DNA of 18,225 nt from CAZIDL01 sp964537825 (GTDB taxonomy: Bacteria; Bacteroidota; Bacteroidia; Flavobacteriales_D; CAYVSK01). The stretch lies in the NCBI GenBank assembly GCA_964537825.1, contig CAZIDL010000052.1:1-18225 (forward strand), in the 5' to 3' direction. Positions within the stretch are counted from its first letter, which is position 1; every line of letters starts with the position of its first letter. The translations under genes and the position numbers were made by a program. Positions 1 through 6,996 of the stretch are shown in pieces. The notes beneath the pieces were generated by a model. That model made no database searches, had not been told where the DNA came from, and worked only from the letters and a program-made list of their open reading frames with translations.

Positions 1-929
1 TAGCTCTCCTTATCGTAGAGCTTGTCGGCCTCTGTGATCAGCTTGTCGTACTTCTCTTTTTGCTGCAGGATCTTATCGATCTCTTTGATGCGCTTATTGG
101 GGTGCTCTTTTCCAGAGATCAGATTGAGTGCCTCGTTATACTTTGTTTTGGCCTTTTCGTATTTCTCGTTGTCATAAAGATCGTCGGCCTCTGATATCAG
201 CTCCTCATATTCCTTCTTTTTGCTGTTCTTCTTTTTAAGCTCTTTGGCTTTCTTAAGCTTCTTTTGAGCTTCTTCACGCTCAGGGAAAATATCCTTGGCT
301 TTCTCAAAAGAACGGATGGCCTCTTCGTAATCTTCATCACTAAGGGCATCCTTCCCTTCTTCCATGGCTTCTTTATAATTTTCCTTCTTTTCCTGGATCT
401 TCTCTCTTTTCCGGGCCACACGTTTCTCCAGCCGCTTCATTTTTTGCATGTGCTGGCTGGTGTACTGGTTCTTGAAATCAACGCTTCCCCGATCTTTATT
501 GAAGGTGGCTTTTCCGACGGGTTCCTCCAGAGACGAATAATCGATCCCCTCTACTTTTTTGAAAAGGGTCATCCCTACCTGCATTTCGAAGCCGCCGATC
601 TCCCGGTCCTGTTTGGGGATGTTCTTGGTGTTGATGTTCAGCTTTTTCGTCGCATAACCGTTTTTGCTGAAATGGACGATGTAGTCTTTTCCGAAATCGA
701 GGCCGATCTCGTATTCCCCATCCCCTGATGTGGTCTGGGTACTGACAGTGCTACCCCCGGACGTCACTTTGACCGTGACGCCTTTCATATCATCACCGGA
801 TGACTTCTCCGTGACGGTCCCGTAAAGGATCACGTCTCCTTTTTGGGCAAAAGCCCCTCCTGAAAAGAAAAGGAAGATGAACAGGAACAGGACCTTCAGG
901 TCCCAGCGATATATATACTTGCCCTTCAT
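1..929 (-). CDS. Exported protein with carboxypeptidase-regulatory-like domain and TPR-like repeats (partial, C-terminus beyond left edge)
   Basis: The reverse strand is open from 929 to the window edge, giving 309 codons without a stop. Residues 1-28 form a signal peptide (hydrophobic LFLFIFLFF, then GGAFAQ as a likely cleavage site). Residues about 33-115 look like a carboxypeptidase-regulatory-like (CRD/CarboxypepD_reg-like) beta-sandwich, with GVTVKV, SGDGEYEI and a YATKKLNI strand. From about 155 on the protein is Lys/Glu-rich and helical, with TPR-like units of about 45-50 residues recurring: YKEAMEEGKDAL..., YEELISEADDLY..., YDKLITEADKLY... An upstream ATG at 941 (MRAH) is possible; I prefer 929 because the signal peptide is then of normal size and a -7-like box ends just upstream. 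Similar repeats are common in Bacteroidota surface proteins, but I do not recognise a named gene. Probably periplasmic or outer-membrane associated. Inference: a scaffold protein; function unknown. Confidence 0.8.
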   Translation of the reverse strand, partial: MKGKYIYRWDLKVLFLFIFLFFSGGAFAQKGDVILYGTVTEKSSGDDMKGVTVKVTSGGSTVSTQTTSGDGEYEIGLDFGKDYIVHFSKNGYATKKLNINTKNIPKQDREIGGFEMQVGMTLFKKVEGIDYSSLEEPVGKATFNKDRGSVDFKNQYTSQHMQKMKRLEKRVARKREKIQEKKENYKEAMEEGKDALSDEDYEEAIRSFEKAKDIFPEREEAQKKLKKAKELKKKNSKKKEYEELISEADDLYDNEKYEKAKTKYNEALNLISGKEHPNKRIKEIDKILQQKEKYDKLITEADKLYDKES

Positions 930-945
930 ATGGGCTCTCATAACA

Positions 946-953
946 CAAATATG
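946..953 (-). promoter_or_regulatory. Weak Bacteroidota -7-like box (CATATTTG) for the leftward CRD/TPR gene
   Basis: On the minus strand this reads CATATTTG, seven of eight positions of TAnnTTTG. It lies 16 bp upstream of the ATG at 929. No TTG-type -33 element is seen at the usual spacing, so this is only a candidate. The 76-bp divergent gap 930-1005 must hold promoters for both flanking genes; no clear box was found for the rightward gene. Confidence 0.25.
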
Positions 954-1005
954 GCCAAAAAGCTCAACGAACGGTCTTCGCGTTCCGTACCTTCATACGG
1001 TGGCA

Positions 1006-2145
1006 ATGGCATTTAGTTTTTGGGAAAACCATTTTTATAAGAACAGTTGGGACCTCTTGATCGTTGGGGCGGGCTTTGGAGGTCTTGGCCTCGCCATCGA
1101 GATGGCCCAACGCTCGCCGCCGCTTAAAGTGGGCATCCTGGAGGCAGGTAGCTTGAGTTTCGGAGCCAGTACCAGGAATGCGGGGTTTTGCTGTTACGGC
1201 AGTCCCTCCGAGCTTCTTAGGGACATCAGGGACAAAGGTGAGGACACTGCTTTAGCTACTGTTGCGCAGCGATGGACGGGAATAGAACGTATCCGGTCCC
1301 ATTTCGCTCCTTCCAGCATTGGGCTCGAAGAAAAGAATGGGCACGAGCTCTTTATAGATCCTTCCTCATTCACAGATGCAAAGGCGAACATAGAACGGCT
1401 CAACGATCTCTTGAAACCCTACCTTGGCTTCTCCCCCTATGAGGAATTGTCCGCAGAAGAGATCAATAGCATGGGGTTGCGGGGCATTTTGGGTGGATAT
1501 CGGATCCATGGTGAGGGGATGCTCGATCCCTTTCAACTTCACCGTTCCCTATGTGAAGAAGTAAGGAATGAGGGAGCTGACCTTTTTTTTGGAACGAAGG
1601 TGTGGGGTTATGAAGAGAAGAATGGAGGAGTCGAACTAATGGTCGATGACCAAGGAACTCGCCTAAGGACTAAAAAGCTCGTTCTAGCTTGCAATGGCTT
1701 TACTGAAGATCTCGTAAAGTATACAAGCATTAAGCCTGGCAGAGGGCAAGTTCTTATTACCGAAGCCTTGGACCATCTAGCTTTGCGCGGAACTTTTCAT
1801 TTGGACAAGGGTAACTATTACCTCCGGAACGTGGGGAATCGGTTGCTGTTGGGTGGAGGTCGAGAGAACGCTCCTGAAGAAGAATCTACTACAACGACCG
1901 GCCTGACCGATCGGATCCAGGATGACCTGGAAAGGCTCTTGATGGAGCATTTCTTACCGGACCGATCTTATAGGATCGAAGAGCGGTGGAGCGGCATTAT
2001 GGGCTTCACGGAAAAAGGATATCCGGAGCTACGTTCCATTGGAGACCATAGTTTCCTTATGGCCGGTTTTTCCGGAATGGGTGTTGCACTGAGCTTTGCG
2101 ACCCGTGAGAAGATGGCCGATCTGGTGTTCGAAGCTTTGCATTGA
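1006..2145 (+). CDS. FAD-dependent oxidoreductase (DAO family, GlpD/PuuB/ThiO-like)
   Basis: This is a 379-residue flavoprotein of the D-amino-acid-oxidase-like fold. The N-terminal Rossmann motif GAGFGGLG is at residues 21-28, followed by Glu46 at the end of beta-2 (adenosine ribose contact), then GASTRNAGF at 53-61, the position of the GASGRNGG motif of amine oxidases such as PuuB. ACNGFT (228-233) and AGFSGMGVALS (353-363) are the second FAD-contact region and the C-terminal closing loop. The substrate cannot be read; a secondary or primary amine or amino acid is likely by family. The reading frame is open back to 877, but those codons overlap the divergent gene's signal-peptide region, and the ATG at 1006 places the Rossmann motif normally. 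No signal peptide, so cytoplasmic. The stop codon abuts the stop of the convergent HD gene without a spacer (TGA/TCA). Confidence 0.85.
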   Translation: MAFSFWENHFYKNSWDLLIVGAGFGGLGLAIEMAQRSPPLKVGILEAGSLSFGASTRNAGFCCYGSPSELLRDIRDKGEDTALATVAQRWTGIERIRSHFAPSSIGLEEKNGHELFIDPSSFTDAKANIERLNDLLKPYLGFSPYEELSAEEINSMGLRGILGGYRIHGEGMLDPFQLHRSLCEEVRNEGADLFFGTKVWGYEEKNGGVELMVDDQGTRLRTKKLVLACNGFTEDLVKYTSIKPGRGQVLITEALDHLALRGTFHLDKGNYYLRNVGNRLLLGGGRENAPEEESTTTTGLTDRIQDDLERLLMEHFLPDRSYRIEERWSGIMGFTEKGYPELRSIGDHSFLMAGFSGMGVALSFATREKMADLVFEALH

Positions 2146-2808
2146 TCAGGCCTTTCCTTCCCATTCCTGATGGAAACGTTCCAGGTAAGCCTCCATGAAG
2201 CGATGCCTTTCCACTGCTATGCCCCGGGCGGTTTCGGTTTTCATCCGATCTTTCAAGTGGAATAGCTTTTCGTGAAAATGTTGCACCGTAGGACTTTTTG
2301 AGGCAAGGTATCGATCGTAGCTGCTGTGAGCTTCCGCTTCCGTACCTGGGATGTGGATCGGACGCCCCCTGTTCCCACCGAAAGCAAAAGCTCTCGCGAT
2401 TCCGATGGCTCCCATAGCATCCAGGCGATCGGCATCCTGAACGATTTTTGTTTCCACATCCGGTGCTTCGTCTTTGACATTGCTTCCCTTAAAGGAAATG
2501 TTCCGGACGATCTTCAGGATCCGTGCCCGATCCTCTGGTAAGATCTCCAATTCATCCAGCCATTCTTTCAGCCTGGTCTCTCCTTTTTCAATGTCGCCAT
2601 CAAAGAATTTCGGATCCCCAACATCGTGTAGCAAAGCTCCTAATCGGACGAAGTAAGGATCCCCGCTCCTTTCCTGCTCCATGATCCATAAGGCATTGTC
2701 CCTTACCCGAAAAATGTGGTAGTGGTCATGAGCTCCTTCTTCCTGGCCGAAAGCGGCCATCACTTTCCGCTCAGCGGCATCGAGGGTCTTCTTGCGATGT
2801 TCGTCCAT
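2146..2808 (-). CDS. HD-domain metal-dependent phosphohydrolase (YedJ-like)
   Basis: A 220-residue soluble HD-superfamily protein, close to the usual length of the YedJ-like group. The metal-binding set is visible: H31 in HDHYHIF, the HD doublet H61-D62 in LLHDVGD, and the distal aspartate in QDADRLDA (125-130). The family hydrolyses phosphoester bonds, probably of nucleotides; the substrate is not known from sequence. I chose the ATG at 2808. The frame extends to a TTG at 2832, but that would overlap the preceding thioredoxin-like gene, whose TGA lies one base before this ATG (TGATATG), typical of translational coupling. It is the last gene of the leftward eight-gene operon and converges with the FAD oxidoreductase. 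Confidence 0.85.
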   Translation of the reverse strand: MDEHRKKTLDAAERKVMAAFGQEEGAHDHYHIFRVRDNALWIMEQERSGDPYFVRLGALLHDVGDPKFFDGDIEKGETRLKEWLDELEILPEDRARILKIVRNISFKGSNVKDEAPDVETKIVQDADRLDAMGAIGIARAFAFGGNRGRPIHIPGTEAEAHSSYDRYLASKSPTVQHFHEKLFHLKDRMKTETARGIAVERHRFMEAYLERFHQEWEGKA

Positions 2809-2809
2809 A

Positions 2810-3469
2810 TCAATGGGAAGGGCTCTTCTCAAGTTTTTGTCCCCATTCTTCCAAGAGGGTCACGAACTCTTTCTGAAGGGTCTGGCCTTTGTCTTCAGTA
2901 TACCACTTGTGCATCCGTTTGTGAAGAGCCTCAACCATCTCCTTTTTGGGGCGGTCGGCATACTCCTTCTTGATACGTTGGATCTCCTCCTGTACGGGTT
3001 CGGGTCTTGGTCCCCAGGTACCGAGTTCCTCGAGATCGGATGCCCGCAAAGCGATGAGCTTCGGAATGGACCGTCCTCCGTTGGTAAGGTACCGATCCAT
3101 CACATCCAGGTGTTCGTCCCTCCAAAGAAGCTTAAGCTCTACCTTTTCGCTAGCCTCCGCCAATTGAGAAAGGATGGGAAGGTTCTGCGCAACATCTCCA
3201 CACCACCCTTCGACCAAGACGACCCAATAGATCTTTTCGGGGAGGATGAGAAGTTTCTCAAGAAGGGTATGATCGAGCTCTACCTGTTTGGGGATGCGCT
3301 CCATCCGCTTCAGGTTGAGCTTGGTGAACTCCAACAGTTCGGGCATTTCCTCAGCATCCCCACTTGTGGCCTTCCCTTGCTCGAGCAGTTCAGAGGTCCT
3401 TCGCTTAAATTCCTCAAAGGAGATCGCTTCTTTTTCGAGGAACGTTTCGGTCAGAATATCGTGGGCCAT
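2810..3469 (-). CDS. Thioredoxin-fold protein with a single cysteine (Thioredoxin_9-like)
   Basis: This 219-residue protein carries the motif WCGD (W89 C90 G91 D92) in VVLVEGWCGDVAQNLP, followed by the cis-proline strand region SIPKLIAL (P136 at the loop) expected for a thioredoxin fold. It matches the Bacteroidota/Firmicutes family often called 'thioredoxin family protein' (Thioredoxin_9 type). C90 is the only cysteine, so the classical CxxC dithiol chemistry is not possible; the resolving position is Asp or Val. There is no signal peptide, so it should be cytoplasmic. A long helical N-terminal part (about 1-75) precedes the fold and a charged C-terminal helix follows. It sits 27 bp after the acyltransferase gene and one base before the HD hydrolase, within the same operon. 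Role inferred only: monothiol redox, chaperone or binding. Confidence 0.85.
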   Translation of the reverse strand: MAHDILTETFLEKEAISFEEFKRRTSELLEQGKATSGDAEEMPELLEFTKLNLKRMERIPKQVELDHTLLEKLLILPEKIYWVVLVEGWCGDVAQNLPILSQLAEASEKVELKLLWRDEHLDVMDRYLTNGGRSIPKLIALRASDLEELGTWGPRPEPVQEEIQRIKKEYADRPKKEMVEALHKRMHKWYTEDKGQTLQKEFVTLLEEWGQKLEKSPSH

Positions 3470-3496
3470 GGTGAGCGCTTTTCCTTTTCTACAAGT

Positions 3497-4276
3497 TCAT
3501 TCGTTCACTGTTCGATCCCGGGGTTCCTGCCCGAATTCGATCTCGAGTTCTCGCTTTCCCTGGGTGATCGTCTTTTGGCATTGCTCCATCAGCTCGGGAA
3601 TATCCTCTTCCCTCCATTCCTCTACTTCGATCGGGGGATGGATCCGCAATCCTGCCGGTCCGGGTCGCAGTTGAAGGGTATCCGGGGGTTGGATACGGTC
3701 GGTGCCGGCTACGGAGATAGGTAGGATGGGCATTCCGGTTTGAAAAGCAAGGCGAAAAGCACCTTTCCGGAAATCGTGGACCTTTCCATCCCTGCTTCGG
3801 GTCCCCTCTGGAAATATAATAACGCTTTCTCCTTTTTCCAGGTTGTTAACGGAATTGTTAAGGGATTCGATGGCCCTTTGCCGATCGGAACGGTCTACGA
3901 AGACATGGCCTTTGGCAGCCACCCCTTGGCCTAAAAAGGGCACGCGTTTGAGCTCCTTTTTCATGACGAATTTCAGGTCGATGCCTGTCCATCCGTACAG
4001 GACCGGTATATCGTGATAGCTCTGATGATTGGCGATCACCACGTAGGAACGCCCTTTTTCCACATGCTCTTTTCCTTTAGCCCGGACCCATACGGGGGTG
4101 ATCGATGCGATGGTGACCGCCCATGCCTTGGCCACGTAATAGCTGTAACGCCGGAATGGAAAAGGGGCCATGAGAATGACCAAAGTACTTCCCAGAATGG
4201 TCGAAACGGCGAGGATGGGTACGTAAATCCCCCACTGATAGATAGGATATAAGAAACGGAGAAAGAAGGTCTTCAT
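3497..4276 (-). CDS. plsC: 1-acyl-sn-glycerol-3-phosphate acyltransferase (PlsC family)
   Basis: A 259-residue membrane-associated acyltransferase that should transfer an acyl chain to lysophosphatidic acid to make phosphatidic acid, the precursor of membrane phospholipids. All family blocks are present: the catalytic H(x4)D box NHQSYHD (H84, D89), the acceptor-binding block FPEGTRSR (155-162), KGAFRLA at 171-177 and the Pro-containing block MPILPISVAG (182-191). An N-terminal hydrophobic region at about 15-37 anchors it in the inner membrane. The length is normal for PlsC. The upstream gene stops 3 bp before this ATG (TGAAGGATG), so the pair is probably translationally coupled. An LPS- or ornithine-lipid-type acyltransferase of the same superfamily is an alternative. 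The location with MCE and LptD genes fits an envelope-lipid role. Confidence 0.88.
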   Translation of the reverse strand: MKTFFLRFLYPIYQWGIYVPILAVSTILGSTLVILMAPFPFRRYSYYVAKAWAVTIASITPVWVRAKGKEHVEKGRSYVVIANHQSYHDIPVLYGWTGIDLKFVMKKELKRVPFLGQGVAAKGHVFVDRSDRQRAIESLNNSVNNLEKGESVIIFPEGTRSRDGKVHDFRKGAFRLAFQTGMPILPISVAGTDRIQPPDTLQLRPGPAGLRIHPPIEVEEWREEDIPELMEQCQKTITQGKRELEIEFGQEPRDRTVNE

Positions 4277-4279
4277 CCT

Positions 4280-4783
4280 TCATTCAGCCATGGAACGATC
4301 GCTGCTCAACATGCGAGCGTGCCAACTTTCCCGGAGGGGAACTTCCCATGCCTCATCGAATTCCTTCTTCGTGCGGACAAGATTGTTGAAAACGATACTG
4401 TCAAGGTTCAAGTGGCCTTTCTCCAAGGCCTCGTCAAGTTGATCGAAAGGGATGGTCGAGGTTCTTTCACCGTCCTTATAGGCCACGAGTCTTCGATCCA
4501 TCAACTCCAGGTTGAAGCTGCTCTCCAATCCTTTTATGAAGTGGACCGAACGATCGATGGAGCAGCCGGTCGCCGCTTGCTCTTGCTCATCCACAAAGAA
4601 AACGAGGAAGCGATCATAAAAGATGGCGAACCGTGCTTTGAGGGAAGCTCCATGCGCACTCCAGTCGGCAGCAAACCGCTCCCCCATTTCGCGGATCCGT
4701 TCATGCTCTTCTGGTGCTAATTCCCGATCTGCCTGATAGATCCAAACCTTGGCTTCCGGTGATAGTTGATGCAGTTCGTTCAT
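4280..4783 (-). CDS. Bacteroidota family commonly named 'ABC transporter ATPase' (function unknown)
   Basis: This 167-residue soluble protein belongs to a Bacteroidota-restricted family that I recognise by its conserved blocks: VWIYQA (13-18), the WSAHG block (41-45), ATGCSIDRSVHFI (71-83), VFNNLV (131-136) and WEVP...SWHAR (146-157). Databases often call it 'ABC transporter ATPase', but it has no Walker A (GxxGxGK[ST]), no Walker B and no LSGGQ signature, so that name is not supported. No signal peptide or membrane segment. It lies between the HdrB-like Fe-S gene (12 bp gap) and plsC (3 bp gap), the same place I recall it having in other flavobacterial genomes; that recollection is unverified. 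The invariant GCSID cysteine (C74) could be functional, but no activity can be assigned. Confidence 0.85.
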   Translation of the reverse strand: MNELHQLSPEAKVWIYQADRELAPEEHERIREMGERFAADWSAHGASLKARFAIFYDRFLVFFVDEQEQAATGCSIDRSVHFIKGLESSFNLELMDRRLVAYKDGERTSTIPFDQLDEALEKGHLNLDSIVFNNLVRTKKEFDEAWEVPLRESWHARMLSSDRSMAE

Positions 4784-4795
4784 TCCGGGTCTTCT

Positions 4796-5590
4796 TTAAA
4801 GGTCTTGGGCTTGTGCGATCATCTCGGCGATGTCCATGACCTGGACATCCTCCGATCGTTCTTTATTCTTGACACCGTCCGTCATCATGGTGTTACAAAA
4901 AGGACATCCTGTAGCGATATAATCCGAATTCGTTCCAAGTGCTTCTTCGGTGCGCTCGATGTTAACTTCTTTATTTCCCGGCTCAGCGTCCTTGAACATT
5001 TGTCCACCCCCTGCTCCGCAACAAAACCCCTTGCTCTTGCAACGCTTCATCTCGACCAATTCGGCATCCAATTTTTCCAGAACCCGGCGTGGAGCTTCGT
5101 AGACTTCATTCCCACGTCCCAGGTAGCAGGGATCATGGAACGTAATGCGTTTACCGTTGAAAGCCTTTCCGTCCTGAATACGAAGGCGTCCCTCATCGAT
5201 CAGCTGTTGGAGGAACTGAGAATGATGCAACACCTCGTAATTTCCTCCCAATGCGGGGTATTCGTTCCGAATGGTATTGAAGCAATGCGGACAGGCCGTA
5301 ATGATCCGTTCCACTCCATAAGCATCAAGGGTCTCGATGTTGGTCATGGCCTGCATCTGGAAAAGGAATTCGTTCCCGGTCCGTTTGGCCGGATCTCCGG
5401 TACAGGTCTCCTCAGTTCCCAGGACGGCGAAGTCGATACCTGCTTGGTCAAGAATGCGTACGAGCGCTTTAGTGATCTTCTTGGCGCGATCATCGAAGCT
5501 GCCGGCACAGCCAACCCAAAAGAGGACCTCAGGTTTTTCTCCTTTTGACGCCTTTTCGGCCATCGTCGGAACGTGCGGGAGTTTGCTCAT
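4796..5590 (-). CDS. (Fe-S)-binding protein with two CCG domains (heterodisulfide reductase subunit B-like)
   Basis: A 264-residue cytoplasmic protein with two cysteine-rich CCG repeats, as in HdrB/HdrD, GlpC, LutA and succinate-dehydrogenase E subunits. The second repeat is complete: C155 in DPCYLGR, CC at 190-191 in FCCGAGGG, and C229xxC232 in TGCPFC. The first repeat has C28, a single C63 in EETCTGD where canonical CCG has two cysteines, and C100xxC103 in CPHC. In the family these residues ligate an unusual non-cubane 4Fe-4S cluster that works on thiols, disulfides or quinones. The neighbouring upstream gene encodes the membrane ferredoxin-type partner, 21 bp away, so the two should form one complex at the inner-membrane cytoplasmic face. 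The substrate is unknown. Confidence 0.9.
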   Translation of the reverse strand: MSKLPHVPTMAEKASKGEKPEVLFWVGCAGSFDDRAKKITKALVRILDQAGIDFAVLGTEETCTGDPAKRTGNEFLFQMQAMTNIETLDAYGVERIITACPHCFNTIRNEYPALGGNYEVLHHSQFLQQLIDEGRLRIQDGKAFNGKRITFHDPCYLGRGNEVYEAPRRVLEKLDAELVEMKRCKSKGFCCGAGGGQMFKDAEPGNKEVNIERTEEALGTNSDYIATGCPFCNTMMTDGVKNKERSEDVQVMDIAEMIAQAQDL

Positions 5591-5611
5591 AAGGCTTTTG
5601 ATCGGTGCGCT

Positions 5612-6988
5612 TTAACTGTTATCCTCATCTTCTTGGGCCCAATTGAATCGATCGGCGGGACTGAATTGCCAAGGAGCCCCGTTGTTCTCCATGTTGGTGG
5701 CCATGGTGGCGATCGCCTCGGGAACCTCTGACTTCTCCATAACGAGGAAGCGACGAAGGTCCACGATGATGGATAGGGGATCGATGTTCACCGGACAGGC
5801 TTCAACGCAGGCATTGCAGGTCGTGCATGCCCATAGTTCCTCTTGGGTGATGTGATCGCCGAGGAGGGCTTTCCCGTCATCATGATCTTTTCCGTTCTTA
5901 TCGATGCCTTGTCCGATCTCCTCGATACGGTCTCGCGTGTCCATCATGATCTTGCGCGGGCTGAGTAATTTACCGGTCTCGTTCGCCGGACAAACCGAAG
6001 AGCAGCGTCCGCATTCTGTGCAGGAATAGGCGTCGAGCAGGTTCTTCCATGTCAGGTCGGTCGCATCCTTGGCTCCGAACCGATCCGGTTCCCCGCCTTC
6101 TTCAGAAGCTCCTTCTTCCCCACCCCCAGCAAAAGGATCAGCGTTCGGGTCCATCATCAACTTAACCTCTTGGGTGATGGAAGCCATATTCTCGAAGCGC
6201 CCCTTTTCATCGAGATCGGAGTAGTAGGTGTTCGGGAAAGCGAGGAAAATGTGAAAGTGCTTGGAATAAGGGATGTAATTGAGGAAAGCAAAGATCCCCA
6301 CGATATGGCCCCACCAGCAAAAACGCTCGATAAAGGCGAGCGTGTGGGGGTCGGTGCCATCTCCGATCAAAGGAGCGAACATGCTGCTTATGAGCATCGC
6401 ATCCAAGCCCATGCTGGGGACCTTGTAATGATGAAGGCCTTCTGGGAGGTGGTTCCCCTGAGCCATCAGCAACCCATCAGCAGCGTTCATGGTCAGGAAT
6501 AGGCCCATCAACACGATCTCCCAGACCAAGATGATGTTGGCGTCCGATTTGGGCCAAAGGGTCATCTCGCGAAGATGAAAGCGCTTGATGTTCAGAATGT
6601 TCCTCCTGATAAGAAAAACGATGCAGGCCAAGAGGACCAGAAGAGCCAGCACTTCAAAAGCGGCGATAAGAAAAGAATAAGCTCCTCCCAGTGGGGCGAA
6701 AAGTCGGTGCGTACCGAGGACACCGTCCAATACGATCTCGAGCACCTCGAGGTTGATGATGACGAAGCCCACGTAGATCAGGATGTGGAAAAAACCAGCG
6801 ATGGGACGGGTCACCATCTTTGACTGCCCGATGGCCACGCGCAACATGGTGCGCCACCGCTCCCCTTTTCGGTCGTTCCGTTCCTCATCCCTTCCCAGAA
6901 GGATGTTCCTTCTGATCTTCCGGATCCGGAGGGCAAAGGGAATGATGCTCAAAAGCAGGACAGCTATGAAAACGATCTGCTCCGTCAT
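5612..6988 (-). CDS. Membrane-bound 4Fe-4S ferredoxin-type electron-transfer protein (HdrE/HdrC-like fusion)
   Basis: A 458-residue protein with a membrane N-terminal half and an iron-sulphur C-terminal half. Hydrophobic helices are at about 4-22, 63-87, 103-127, 150-168 and 224-240; histidines such as H68, H227 and H244/H246 near the helices could bind b-type haem, as in NarI-like domains (inference). The C-terminal part has two 4Fe-4S motifs: C323-C326-C329-C333 in CTECGRCSSVCP and C388-C391-C394-C398 in CTTCNACVEACP. A Gly/Glu-rich linker lies at 285-302. This arrangement would move electrons between the quinone pool and the CCG protein encoded just downstream. It follows the MCE gene by 8 bp. 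Length and architecture match the Bacteroidota proteins annotated only as '(Fe-S)-binding protein'. Confidence 0.9.
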   Translation of the reverse strand: MTEQIVFIAVLLLSIIPFALRIRKIRRNILLGRDEERNDRKGERWRTMLRVAIGQSKMVTRPIAGFFHILIYVGFVIINLEVLEIVLDGVLGTHRLFAPLGGAYSFLIAAFEVLALLVLLACIVFLIRRNILNIKRFHLREMTLWPKSDANIILVWEIVLMGLFLTMNAADGLLMAQGNHLPEGLHHYKVPSMGLDAMLISSMFAPLIGDGTDPHTLAFIERFCWWGHIVGIFAFLNYIPYSKHFHIFLAFPNTYYSDLDEKGRFENMASITQEVKLMMDPNADPFAGGGEEGASEEGGEPDRFGAKDATDLTWKNLLDAYSCTECGRCSSVCPANETGKLLSPRKIMMDTRDRIEEIGQGIDKNGKDHDDGKALLGDHITQEELWACTTCNACVEACPVNIDPLSIIVDLRRFLVMEKSEVPEAIATMATNMENNGAPWQFSPADRFNWAQEDEDNS

Positions 6989-6996
6989 CTCGATGC

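Noticed and set aside
264..728. A 154-codon plus-strand open frame
   Set aside because: Antisense to the CRD/TPR-like gene; its Phe/Leu-rich translation is what antisense of Lys/Glu-rich coding sequence gives.
2792..3724. A 310-codon open frame on the plus strand spanning two genes
   Set aside because: It is antisense to the thioredoxin-like and PlsC genes, both with clear family motifs, and its translation has no recognisable domain; it is a codon-bias shadow.
4766..5548. A 260-codon plus-strand open frame
   Set aside because: Exactly antisense to the CCG Fe-S gene, whose cysteine motifs are unambiguous; the frame has no independent support.
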